Made by a program: the position numbers and the translations under genes | Shown: one piece after another, positions 25,299-33,485 of the stretch | Position numbering within the stretch: the stretch's first letter is position 1 | How the letters are laid out: every line of letters starts with the position of its first letter | The notes under the pieces: model-generated | Seen by the model: the letters and a program-made list of their open reading frames with translations, nothing else | What the model was told of the DNA's origin: nothing | Database searches by the model: none | DNA from: Alcaligenes aquatilis | GTDB lineage: Bacteria; Pseudomonadota; Gammaproteobacteria; Burkholderiales; Burkholderiaceae_B | Direction of reading: 5' to 3' | Length of the DNA: 64,000 nucleotides | Assembly: GCF_003076515.1 (NCBI RefSeq) | Contig: NZ_CP022390.1 | Location: 2,356,001 to 2,420,000, forward strand

Positions 25299-25686
25299 GA
25301 TCTTTGGCAATGCCCACCAGCGTAAACTCATTTCATCAGGCCCCGTAGTCGCTACACTAGCCGTATTTCTTTTTACGGCGCCGTTACGTGAAAACAGGTT
25401 AACCAGTACTCATTTCCAAGAGATAGTCGATGAGACAAACAAGGGCTCTATCCACTTTCTTTCGCCGTTCCAACAAAGCCTCATTGTGCCTGTACAGTCC
25501 GGCTCCTTACCCGTCTCCCCTGCCCTTCATCCCAGGCCAGGGTAGTCCGCGCGCCTGTCGCGAATCACCTCCCTGATCGGCTCACCCTGCAGCCATGTGC
25601 TGGTCGGCTCAACGACCAGGCACACACACACCCTGCCATGTCCTCCGAGCGTTCTTGCATTGGCTTCAAACGACAAGGAAAAAATC
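25299..25686. other. Upstream region of the PepSY/ApbE cluster
   Basis: About 390 bases without a convincing gene. An 82-codon frame at 25297 starts inside the terminator and resembles nothing known. No Fur-like box or clear promoter was found by eye, although this region must hold the promoter of the redox cluster. Confidence 0.55.
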
Positions 25687-26007
25687 ATGAAATCCCCCCC
25701 CTGCCTGCTTATTGTGTACCTATGCCTGTCCCTGATAGCCGGGCCAGCCCGTGCTGATGACGACTGCGATGTCCCAGTACAGCAATGGCAAAGCCGGGAT
25801 GCGGCCCTGGAGCATGCCGCTCGTCTGGGCTGGCAGGTGCAACGCCTGAAAATTGACGACGGCTGCTATGAAATTCGCGGCCGGGATGCTCAAGGCCGTT
25901 CGTTCAAAGCCAAGCTTGACCCGCAAACGCTACGCATCGTGAAAATGAAAGTGCGCGAGGGTCACGACAAGCCGGAGCGCGAACGTGAGCGCGAAAGGAA
26001 TCACTGA
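25687..26007 (+). CDS. Small periplasmic PepSY-domain protein
   Basis: 106 residues from ATG 25687 (AAGGAA just upstream); longer frames add an implausible head. Signal peptide MKSPPCLLIVYLCLSLIAGPARA|DD. The mature part is a single PepSY_2-like domain: DAALEHAARLGWQVQRLKIDDGCYEIRGRDAQGRSFKAKLDPQTLRIVKM (given in two pieces: DAALEHAARLGWQVQRLK and YEIRGRDAQGRSFKAKLDP). Two cysteines (CDVP and DGCYE) could form a disulfide. The tail is very basic and acidic (RERERER). First gene of the cluster, 75 bases before the DUF2271 gene. PepSY domains often accompany membrane redox proteins; no enzyme activity is expected. Confidence 0.8.
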   Translation: MKSPPCLLIVYLCLSLIAGPARADDDCDVPVQQWQSRDAALEHAARLGWQVQRLKIDDGCYEIRGRDAQGRSFKAKLDPQTLRIVKMKVREGHDKPERERERERNH

Positions 26008-26082
26008 AGCCTGCACTTGGCCGCCGTCCTTCCTGCCCTCAACCCTGAAGTTGTTTCCCTTTGATCACACCGGAGAACCATC

Positions 26083-26562
26083 ATGTCCAAGCGTTTTCTT
26101 CTCACCACCCTGGCTGCAGCCTGTACCGTGGCCCTGCCCTCTTTAGCGCAGGGCCGTACCGTGGCACTTTCCACTACCCTCAAAGACTACGGCGGTGACG
26201 GGGCCTATTTGGCCGTCTACCTGACCGATGCCCAGGGCGCGTATGTACGCACACTGTGGGTCGCCGGCGGCAAAGCCAAATACTACAAGCATCTGGCAGA
26301 CTGGAATCGCTTGTCCGCCAGCGATGGCCAACGCCTGCAAGGAGTAACCGGCGCCAGCGTCGGTGCCGGGCGCACTCTGGAGGTGACAGCAGAACTGGAG
26401 GATGCCCTGATTGACGCCGGCTACGAGCTCCGTGTCGATGCCGCCGCCGAAGACATGCGGGATAGCCCATCGGAAATCCGTGTTCCCCTGACTGCCGCCA
26501 ACGCGGGCTCGCCACAGACAGGCAAACAATATATTCAATCCCTGACCTATCAGTTGCAGTAA
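26083..26562 (+). CDS. Exported DUF2271 protein with flavinylation-type TGAS motif
   Basis: 159 residues with a Sec signal peptide (MSKRFLLTTLAAACTVALPSLAQG). The domain matches the DUF2271 pattern: TLKDYGGDGAYLAVYLTD, YVRTLWVAGGKAKYYKHLADW, then LQGVTGASVGAGRTL. The TGAS at residues 89-92 has the [S/T]GA[S/T] form used by ApbE to attach FMN through a phosphoester; Ser92 would be the acceptor. With apbE two genes downstream, the protein is best read as a periplasmic FMN-carrying electron acceptor of the membrane reductase next to it. The biochemical role is inferred, not established for this protein. Confidence 0.8.
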   Translation: MSKRFLLTTLAAACTVALPSLAQGRTVALSTTLKDYGGDGAYLAVYLTDAQGAYVRTLWVAGGKAKYYKHLADWNRLSASDGQRLQGVTGASVGAGRTLEVTAELEDALIDAGYELRVDAAAEDMRDSPSEIRVPLTAANAGSPQTGKQYIQSLTYQLQ

Positions 26563-26571
26563 GGAACCTAC

Positions 26572-28755
26572 ATGATCTGGCGATTCGTCCATCGATGGCT
26601 GGGACTGGTAGCAGGCACCCTCGCGCTGGTACTGGCCATCACAGGCACGATGTTGGCACTTGAGCCCTTGCGCAACGCCCTGCAGGCCGCTCCCACCGAG
26701 TCCGACCTGCCGCTTGCCACACTGGTGGAGCGCGTAAAGAGCACTGTCCCTGGCGCAGAAGAAATTCGTCATCTGCCATCAGGCATCTTCGTGGTCTATG
26801 CGTTTGAGAACGGACAAGCCCGGGCCATACGTGTGGACCCGGCAGACGGCAAAATCCTGGGAGACTACCAGGCCTCCCTGCTGCCGCGTTGGGTCAAAAA
26901 CCTGCATCGCACTTTCTTGATGGACGACCCAGGACGCATTACAGCAGCCATGGTTGCTCTGGCCATGTTGACCCTGTCTGTGTCCGGACTGGTGTTGCTG
27001 CTGCGTCGAATGGGTGGCTGGCGGGGACTTACCGGGCCCGTGCGTGGCACCCTCCCCCAACGCCTGCATGTACTGAGCGGCAGGGTCATTTTATTGATCC
27101 TGGCCCTGTCCTCAGCCACGGCCCTTTACATGAGCGCCAGCACGTTCGAGCTGATCACGCTAAGTCCGAGCACGGAGCCCGAAGTGAGCTCGCAAGCCAC
27201 CGGACAGCCGCCGCTTCCACCGGGCCAGATCGACCTGTTGCAGACTTTACGTGTGCAGGATCTGCAACGGCTCAATCTACCAACACATGAGGACCCTCAA
27301 GACACTTGGCGCGTTCTCACTGTTCAGGGCCAAGGCTGGGCGGACCAGTACCAAGGTCAGACCTTGGCCTGGGAGCCGTCGACCCTGGCACAACGCCTCT
27401 ACGACTGGATCTTGCTCTTGCATACCGGAGATGGAGCCTGGCTGTGGGCCATTTTTCTTGGCCTATCGGCAGCGTGCATACCCTTGTTCTGGTACACAGG
27501 TATCCTAATGTGGTGGCAAGCGCGCCGCAGCCGTCCCACGCTTAAAGGCAATAGCCCACTGGCCCAGGCCGACAGTCTGATTTTTGTCGCCAGTGAGGGC
27601 GGCAGTACCTGGGGGTTTGCGCAAGCGCTGCACGACGCACTCAAAGCCATGGGTCGTCAGGTACATACCACCACGCTGGAGAACTGGCGAGTACCACCAA
27701 CGGCCCGCCAGGTATATATCCTGGCCGCCACTTACGGTGAAGGCCAGCCGCCCGCCCACGCACAAAAAGCACTCAAACAGATCGCCAGCCAGCCGCCCAC
27801 TGATGCTCAAGTCGCGGTTTTAGGGTTTGGGGATAGACAGTTTCCTGACTTTTGCGGATTTGCCAACACGCTCGAGCACGCCTTGCGGGAGCGGGGATGG
27901 AAACCTTTGCTGGCGCTAGAGCGTATTCATCAGCAATCTCCCCAGGAGTTTGCTCGCTGGGGACGAAGCCTTTCTGACGCGCTGGGGCAAGCTGTGCCGC
28001 TTGCCTACCAGCCTCGTTTGCCGCGCATGGCAACCCTGACACTGCTGTCACGCCAGGACTTTCCCGGTGCTACGGGTCAGCCCGCCGTCATCCTGCGCTT
28101 TGCGCTGCCCGACCAGCCAGTGCCCCGCTTCGCAGCCGGAGACCTGCTGGGCGTTCTTCCTCCCGGCGAACAGTCAGTCCCACGCTACTACTCACTGGCC
28201 TCAGGCAAACAGGATGGGTTCGTGGAAATCTGTGTGCGATACACAAGCGGTGGTGTTTGCTCTCCGTATTTGCATCGCCTGCAGATCGGAGATCAGATTC
28301 AAGCCTTCATCCGGCCCAACCCCGGCTTCACGCTGACCGGCTCCCGAAGCCCGGTGGTGTTGATTGGCGCGGGCACCGGGGTGGCTCCGTTGGCCGGTTT
28401 CATTCGCGACAATAGGCGACATCGTCCCATGTACCTGTATTACGGTACTCGTGATTCCAAACAGGATTATTATTTTGAAAAGGAGCTCAAAGACTGGCAG
28501 ACCCAGGGCCATCTACACCAATTGCACACAAGCTTCTCCCGAATGCCTGATGGTGGCGGTTATGTACAGAACGCCGTACAGCGTGACGCCCAACAGATCC
28601 GCACCCTTCTGGAAAAAGGCGCGCTTGTGCGTGTTTGTGGCAGCCGCCCCATGGCTCAGGCAATCAGACAAGAACTGGACACTATTCTGATGGATATGGG
28701 CAAAAACCTGGCCTGGCTCAAGGAGAACGGGCGCTATGCCGAAGACCTCTTCTGA
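26572..28755 (+). CDS. PepSY_TM / flavodoxin / FAD-NAD(P)H flavoreductase fusion
   Basis: 727 residues. N-terminal part (1-330) is a PepSY-associated membrane domain with about four helices. Histidines in FVHRWLG, KNLHRTF, QRLHVLSG and LLHTGDGAW lie at helix ends and could bind heme. From about residue 335 comes a flavodoxin-like FMN domain (LIFVASEGGSTWGFAQAL, LAATYGEGQPP), then from about 485 a cytochrome P450 reductase-type FAD/NAD(P) module: RYYSLASG near 537, GGVCSPYL, GAGTGVAPLAGFIRD near 599, and the C-terminal RYAEDLF. Moves electrons from cytoplasmic NAD(P)H into or across the inner membrane. Starts nine bases after the DUF2271 gene and overlaps apbE. Confidence 0.88.
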   Translation: MIWRFVHRWLGLVAGTLALVLAITGTMLALEPLRNALQAAPTESDLPLATLVERVKSTVPGAEEIRHLPSGIFVVYAFENGQARAIRVDPADGKILGDYQASLLPRWVKNLHRTFLMDDPGRITAAMVALAMLTLSVSGLVLLLRRMGGWRGLTGPVRGTLPQRLHVLSGRVILLILALSSATALYMSASTFELITLSPSTEPEVSSQATGQPPLPPGQIDLLQTLRVQDLQRLNLPTHEDPQDTWRVLTVQGQGWADQYQGQTLAWEPSTLAQRLYDWILLLHTGDGAWLWAIFLGLSAACIPLFWYTGILMWWQARRSRPTLKGNSPLAQADSLIFVASEGGSTWGFAQALHDALKAMGRQVHTTTLENWRVPPTARQVYILAATYGEGQPPAHAQKALKQIASQPPTDAQVAVLGFGDRQFPDFCGFANTLEHALRERGWKPLLALERIHQQSPQEFARWGRSLSDALGQAVPLAYQPRLPRMATLTLLSRQDFPGATGQPAVILRFALPDQPVPRFAAGDLLGVLPPGEQSVPRYYSLASGKQDGFVEICVRYTSGGVCSPYLHRLQIGDQIQAFIRPNPGFTLTGSRSPVVLIGAGTGVAPLAGFIRDNRRHRPMYLYYGTRDSKQDYYFEKELKDWQTQGHLHQLHTSFSRMPDGGGYVQNAVQRDAQQIRTLLEKGALVRVCGSRPMAQAIRQELDTILMDMGKNLAWLKENGRYAEDLF

Positions 28756-29710
28756 CGTTCGACGCCTGACACTGAACGGCCCAACCATGGGCACGCGCTG
28801 GTCCGCCCTTGTGGAAACGACCGATGCCGTGGAGGTAGCAGACCTGCAACAAGCGCTGGCAGAGGCCGTTCACCAAGTGGATCGGCAAATGTCCCCGTGG
28901 CTGCCCGACAGCGAGCTAAATCGGCTCAACCGGACCCCTCCCGGTACATGGCTGGACCTGCCCCCAGAAATACTTGAGGTGTTAGCCTGTGCCCTGGAGA
29001 TCAATCGTCGCAGCCAGGGCGCTTTTGACCCTGGCCTGGGGGACCTGGTAGATGCCTGGGGTTTTGGCCCCGCCCGACATGAGCCCGATGCTGCCGCCAT
29101 CCGTCGTGCCGCTCAAGCAGGTTCTACCCCCGCTTACGAAACACTGGAACTGGATATGGCCGCCGGCCGCGCCATCAAACACGCTCCCCTACAGCTAGAC
29201 CTGTGCGGGATCGCCAAAGGCTATGCGGTAGACCGTATGGCCCTGGTGCTGCGTCAGCACGGCCTTGATCACGCCTTGCTGGCCCTGGACGGAGAACTTC
29301 GCGCCCTGAACAGCCAGTGTCATGGCCAGCCTTGGGCGGTAGCGGTCGAATACCCCCAGGATGGACGGCGCTCCACTCACAGCGTGGTTGAACTGGATAA
29401 TCTGTCCATCGCCACCTCGGGCGATTATCGGCGCTTTTTACAGCTCGGTGATATCCGAGTCGCACACACCATGGATAGCAGGCATCGCGCACCTGTGCGC
29501 AACGATATCGCGTCCGTAACTGTTCTGGCGCCAGACTGCATGCGGGCCGATGCCTGGGCCACCGCCTTGCTGGTCAGCGGCAGCGATGGCATGGCCTTGG
29601 CACAACGCATGGGCATAGAAGCGCTTTGGCTACTGCGTCGTGACAATCGTTTGACCACCGTTGGCCTGGGGCGGTTTAGCGAAGCGCCAGCATCGCCAGC
29701 AAAGGCATGA
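28736..29710 (+). CDS. apbE: FAD:protein FMN transferase (ApbE) lacking a signal peptide
   Basis: 324 residues. Seen are NGPTMGTRWSALVE (MGT motif at 18-20), HQVDRQMSPWLPDSELNRLN, FDPGLGDLVDAWGFG, DLCGIAKGYAVDRM, LALDGELRALN, HTMDSRHRAPVRNDIASVTVLA and the metal-binding ADAWATALLVSG. This enzyme transfers FMN from FAD to a Ser/Thr of partner proteins. It starts 20 bases inside the reductase gene. Unlike the usual periplasmic lipoprotein ApbE there is no signal sequence or lipobox, and no upstream in-frame start could add one, so it looks cytoplasmic. The likely partner is the DUF2271 protein. Confidence 0.9.
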   Translation: MPKTSSDVRRLTLNGPTMGTRWSALVETTDAVEVADLQQALAEAVHQVDRQMSPWLPDSELNRLNRTPPGTWLDLPPEILEVLACALEINRRSQGAFDPGLGDLVDAWGFGPARHEPDAAAIRRAAQAGSTPAYETLELDMAAGRAIKHAPLQLDLCGIAKGYAVDRMALVLRQHGLDHALLALDGELRALNSQCHGQPWAVAVEYPQDGRRSTHSVVELDNLSIATSGDYRRFLQLGDIRVAHTMDSRHRAPVRNDIASVTVLAPDCMRADAWATALLVSGSDGMALAQRMGIEALWLLRRDNRLTTVGLGRFSEAPASPAKA

Positions 29711-29712
29711 TG

Positions 29713-29741
29713 AAAAACGGGACGCCTTAGCGTCCCGTTTT
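29713..29741. terminator. Bidirectional terminator between apbE and dedA
   Basis: AAAACGGGACGC and GCGTCCCGTTTT pair perfectly over a four-base loop, between two convergent genes. Confidence 0.9.
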
Positions 29742-29779
29742 CGCACGGCCCAGTCGTATCAGGCAGCGGACTCGACAGC

Positions 29780-30430
29780 CTATAAAGCGGCATCACCCTT
29801 GCTCTTGCGTTTGAAGATCTTCCACAAGGCCCCGGCCACAACAGGCACCGCGGCAGCCGCAATACCAATCAGCACGATAGTATTCAAATGCGCCTTGATG
29901 AAAGGCACGTTACCAAAGAAGTAGCCCAGCGTAATCAAGCTGCAAATCCATAAAACCGCGCCTGTCATGTTGTACATCTGAAAGCGCCAGGCATTCATGT
30001 GCCCCACTCCCGCCACAAAAGGCGCGAAGGTACGGAACAGAGGCAGGAAGCGGGAAATGACGATGGTCTTGCCACCATGCTTTTCATAGAAAGCATGGGT
30101 TTTGACCAGCGCACGGCGATCCAGGAATCGGGATTCCTGGGTAAAGACTTTCGGGCCTATATACCGCCCCACGTGATAGTTCACGGTATTGCCCAGCACC
30201 GCCGCCACGATCAGCAGGCCACCGAGCATCACCGGGTCCAGCATGCCCGAAGCGCCAAAGGCTCCAGCAATAAACAGCAAGGAATCGCCCGGCAGGAAAG
30301 GCAGAACCACAAGCCCGGTCTCGCCAAATATAATCAAGAACAGAACAAGATAAATCCAGGCCCCATACTGCTCGACCCACACCCCCAGGTATTGGTCAAT
30401 ATGAAGGATCATGCTGAGTAAATCGGGCAT
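29780..30430 (-). CDS. DedA-family membrane protein
   Basis: 216 residues from ATG 30430, the family size; the longer frame runs back through the mutL 5' region and is spurious. Hallmarks: E-x(2)-LVVLPFLPGDSLLF (FGETGLVVLPFLPGD), NTVNYHVGRYIG, and the signature KHGGKTIVISRFLPLFRTFAPFVAGVGHM with the conserved arginines and F-x-R-x-x-P pattern. DedA proteins are inner-membrane undecaprenyl-phosphate or phospholipid transport-related proteins. Convergent with apbE and divergent from mutL. Confidence 0.92.
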   Translation of the reverse strand: MPDLLSMILHIDQYLGVWVEQYGAWIYLVLFLIIFGETGLVVLPFLPGDSLLFIAGAFGASGMLDPVMLGGLLIVAAVLGNTVNYHVGRYIGPKVFTQESRFLDRRALVKTHAFYEKHGGKTIVISRFLPLFRTFAPFVAGVGHMNAWRFQMYNMTGAVLWICSLITLGYFFGNVPFIKAHLNTIVLIGIAAAAVPVVAGALWKIFKRKSKGDAAL

Positions 30431-30575
30431 AGTTCCACACCAAAATAACAATCCAGTCAGCCCAATACTGACCAGACCGACACCATAGATCAAGCGGTTA
30501 AAATAAGCCGCTACCGTTTGAAACCCGTTGAACGTGTATGGTTCAACCCTGAATACACACAAGGCCAGCCGCCCT

Positions 30576-32444
30576 ATGTCATCAAGACGCCGTATTATCC
30601 CACTCCCTGACTTGCTTGTAAGCCAAATTGCAGCCGGTGAGGTTATTGAGCGCCCGGCATCTGTGCTGAAGGAACTGCTGGAAAACGCCATTGACGCCGG
30701 TGCCAGTGCCATCGAAATTCGTCTGGACGGCGGCGGTATCCGCCGCATCTCTGTCAGCGACGATGGTCACGGCATCACGCAAGAAGAATTGCCCTTGGCG
30801 CTGCTGCAACATGCCACCAGCAAGATTCGCTCGCTCGAAGAGTTGGAGTCTGTGGCGTCCATGGGCTTTCGGGGTGAGGCCCTGCCCTCGATTGCCTCGG
30901 TCGCCCGTCTGACGATCAATTCGCGCACCCAGGACGACCCACACGCCTGGGAGTACTCGCTAGGCCAAAGTGAACCTCAACCGGCCTCTGGGCAGATCGG
31001 CACGCATGTGGATGTACGCCAGCTCTTTGACGAGATCCCCGCCCGTCGCAAGTTTCTGCGTACGGAAGGCACGGAGTACGGCCATTGCGTGACTGCGCTG
31101 GAGCGCATTGCCCTGGCACAGCCACAAATCGCTTTTCGCCTGTTTCACAATGACAAACCCCAGCGCCACTGGCGCAGTGGCACGCTGGAACAGCGCCTGC
31201 TGGATATCTTGGGCAAAGAGTTTATTGAGCAAAGCCTGCCCGTCGCCCAGGAACAAGGCCTGATCAGCTTGCGTGGTCTGGTGATTCACCCTGCCCACGC
31301 TCGCCCAAGTGGAGACAAGCAGTTCCTGTTTGTGAATGGCCGCTTTGTGCGCGATCGTACCGTGTCTCATGCCATACGCAGTGCGTATGCCGATGTGCTG
31401 CATGGGGATCGCCAACCCGCCTATGCCCTGTTTCTGGACATTGCCCCCTCCACACTGGATGTAAACGTACACCCGGCCAAGCACGAAGTCCGCTTCCGTG
31501 ACAGTGGTGCCGTGTACCGCTTTGTGCTGCAATCCGTGGGACAAACCTTGGCGCAAGGCAGTATGGCCGGTGAAACGCCTATTGCCGCCATGCCTTTGCC
31601 TGAAGGTGCCACCCAGCCCCAAGCGCCAGAGACACCCTACCCTTCCCCCGTTCCTGGCGCAGCAGGCGGCTCCTATACCAGCGGCGAACCCGCCATGCCA
31701 TATAGCCATCCGGCTCGCCAAGGCTGGCAATCCAGCTTCAACATGCGCGAACCTTCCGGAGGTGGTGCAGACTGGAAAAGCATGTACCGCCCGATTGAGC
31801 CTGTTTCCAGCAACACCCCCGTCACCGACTATCAAAGCGACACGGATAGCCCGACCGACGAATTTCCCTTGGGCATGGCGCTGGGCCAATTGCACGGTAT
31901 CTACATTCTGTCGGAAACCCGTCAAGGCATGATTCTGGTGGACATGCACGCCGCCCACGAACGTGTGGTCTACGAACAGTTAAAGCAGGCGCTGGATGGT
32001 CGTGAGCTACCTCGCCAAGACTTGCTGGTCCCCGTGGTCTTTGGCTGCTCGGAAAGCGATATCGCTTTACTGGATGAGCATCAGGAGACCCTGGCCGAGC
32101 TGGGTCTGAGCATGAGCCCGGCAGGCCCCACCACGATGGCCGTGCGCGCCGTCCCTGCCCTCCTGGCGCAAGGCGATATCGAATCCCTGGCCCGTGCCGT
32201 GCTGCGCGATCTGGCCCAGGTAGGCTCGTCACGCCATCTGGATGAACAGCGCAACGAACTACTCTCGACCATGGCCTGCCATGGTGCGGTACGTGCCAAT
32301 CGCCGCCTGAGCATTCCCGAGATGAACGCTTTGCTCCGCAAGATGGAACAAACTGATCGGGCCGACCTGTGCAATCACGGCCGCCCCACCTGGTTCCAAT
32401 GGAAGCTCAGCGAGCTGGACAAACTTTTTATGCGTGGACAATGA
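30576..32444 (+). CDS. mutL: DNA mismatch repair protein MutL with endonuclease motif
   Basis: 622 residues from ATG 30576; a GTG 16 codons earlier is unnecessary. The GHKL ATPase motifs are clear: [12 protein letters not shown] (E and N), DDGHGI, and [12 protein letters not shown] Pro/Gly-rich linker covers about 330-430. The C-terminal domain carries [12 protein letters not shown] at about 456-467, fitting the DQHA(x)2E(x)4E endonuclease motif with M for Q, plus ACHGAVRA and CNHGRPT zinc-site motifs. MutL here is therefore probably a nicking endonuclease, as in bacteria without MutH. The stop overlaps the miaA start as ATGA. Confidence 0.97.
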   Translation: MSSRRRIIPLPDLLVSQIAAGEVIERPASVLKELLENAIDAGASAIEIRLDGGGIRRISVSDDGHGITQEELPLALLQHATSKIRSLEELESVASMGFRGEALPSIASVARLTINSRTQDDPHAWEYSLGQSEPQPASGQIGTHVDVRQLFDEIPARRKFLRTEGTEYGHCVTALERIALAQPQIAFRLFHNDKPQRHWRSGTLEQRLLDILGKEFIEQSLPVAQEQGLISLRGLVIHPAHARPSGDKQFLFVNGRFVRDRTVSHAIRSAYADVLHGDRQPAYALFLDIAPSTLDVNVHPAKHEVRFRDSGAVYRFVLQSVGQTLAQGSMAGETPIAAMPLPEGATQPQAPETPYPSPVPGAAGGSYTSGEPAMPYSHPARQGWQSSFNMREPSGGGADWKSMYRPIEPVSSNTPVTDYQSDTDSPTDEFPLGMALGQLHGIYILSETRQGMILVDMHAAHERVVYEQLKQALDGRELPRQDLLVPVVFGCSESDIALLDEHQETLAELGLSMSPAGPTTMAVRAVPALLAQGDIESLARAVLRDLAQVGSSRHLDEQRNELLSTMACHGAVRANRRLSIPEMNALLRKMEQTDRADLCNHGRPTWFQWKLSELDKLFMRGQ

Positions 32445-33379
32445 ACGATTTACCCATTCTGTGCCTGGCCGGCCCGACGGCCAGCGGCAAAAGCGCAAGC
32501 ACGCACACCTTGGCGCAACACTGGCCAATTGAAGTGATTGTGATGGACTCGGCCACGATTTATCGTGACATGGATATTGGCACCGCCAAGCCCAGCGCCG
32601 AAGAACAAGCGGCCATTCCCCACCACTTACTGGATATTCGCGACCCAGTTGAAAGTTATTCGGCGGCGGAATTCGCCACCGATGCCACCCGACTGATTCA
32701 GGAGATTCAGGCACGCGGGCATTATCCCGTCCTATGTGGCGGCACCATGCTGTATTACAAAGCCTTGCGTGAGGGCTTGAACGACTTGCCACAGGCCGAC
32801 CCTGCCATTCGCCAGCAACTGGATGAACGCGCCCAGGAAATTGGCTGGCCCGGCATGCACGCGGAACTGACCCGCATCGACCCGGTAACAGCCGCCCGAC
32901 TGGCTCCACGCGATAGCCAGCGCATTCAACGTGCGCTGGAGATTTTCCATATCAGCGGCAAAACCATGAGCGACTGGCTCAAGGACAAGGCCCAGCCTCA
33001 AGAAGGCAGCCATCGGTACGTCACCCTGAGCCTGGAACCGGAAGACCGATCCTGGCTGCATAAACGTATTGCGGTTCGCTATCAAGACATGATCAAACAA
33101 GGGCTGCTGCAGGAAGTAGAGAAGCTTTATCAGCGCCCTGACTTGCATCCCGGCCTGCCCTCTATTCGTTGTGTGGGCTATCGGCAACTGTGGTCGTATC
33201 TGGACGGCGAAGTCAGCCTGGACCTGGCCATTGAACAGGCTATTGCCGCGACTCGCCAACTGGCCAAACGCCAATTGACCTGGCTGCGATCCGAACCCGA
33301 GCGTCAGCAATTCAACTGCCAGAACCCGCAAGCCGCCGAGCAGATTGTGCAAGCGGCACGCCAGATCTGGCCAGCTTGA
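32441..33379 (+). CDS. miaA: tRNA dimethylallyltransferase MiaA
   Basis: 312 residues from the ATG that overlaps the mutL stop. The P-loop is [12 protein letters not shown] (about residues 8-19), then [21 protein letters not shown], the substrate and tRNA-binding start of the family, [10 protein letters not shown] and the [11 protein letters not shown] segment. Transfers the dimethylallyl group to A37 of tRNAs reading UNN codons. Coupled to mutL, a widespread gene order. Confidence 0.97.
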   Translation: MNDLPILCLAGPTASGKSASTHTLAQHWPIEVIVMDSATIYRDMDIGTAKPSAEEQAAIPHHLLDIRDPVESYSAAEFATDATRLIQEIQARGHYPVLCGGTMLYYKALREGLNDLPQADPAIRQQLDERAQEIGWPGMHAELTRIDPVTAARLAPRDSQRIQRALEIFHISGKTMSDWLKDKAQPQEGSHRYVTLSLEPEDRSWLHKRIAVRYQDMIKQGLLQEVEKLYQRPDLHPGLPSIRCVGYRQLWSYLDGEVSLDLAIEQAIAATRQLAKRQLTWLRSEPERQQFNCQNPQAAEQIVQAARQIWPA

Positions 33380-33405
33380 TACTCAGATAACAGCCTCGTT
33401 TTTAC

Positions 33406-33452
33406 GAACAGTCCCTGGCAGCCGGATAGTATCCAACTGCCAGGGACTGTTC
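33406..33452. repeat. Perfect 16-base inverted repeat between miaA and the NCS1 permease
   Basis: GAACAGTCCCTGGCAG and its exact complement CTGCCAGGGACTGTTC, separated by 15 bases, lie between the convergent genes. A run of seven T follows 12 bases after the stem on the plus strand, so a terminator role is possible, but the T run is not adjacent. Confidence 0.8.
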
Positions 33453-33485
33453 AAAAAGACCGCTTTTTTTATCCAAACTCCGTTT

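Noticed and set aside
25297..25545. 82-codon frame after amiC.
   Set aside because: Begins inside the amiC terminator hairpin and resembles no family.
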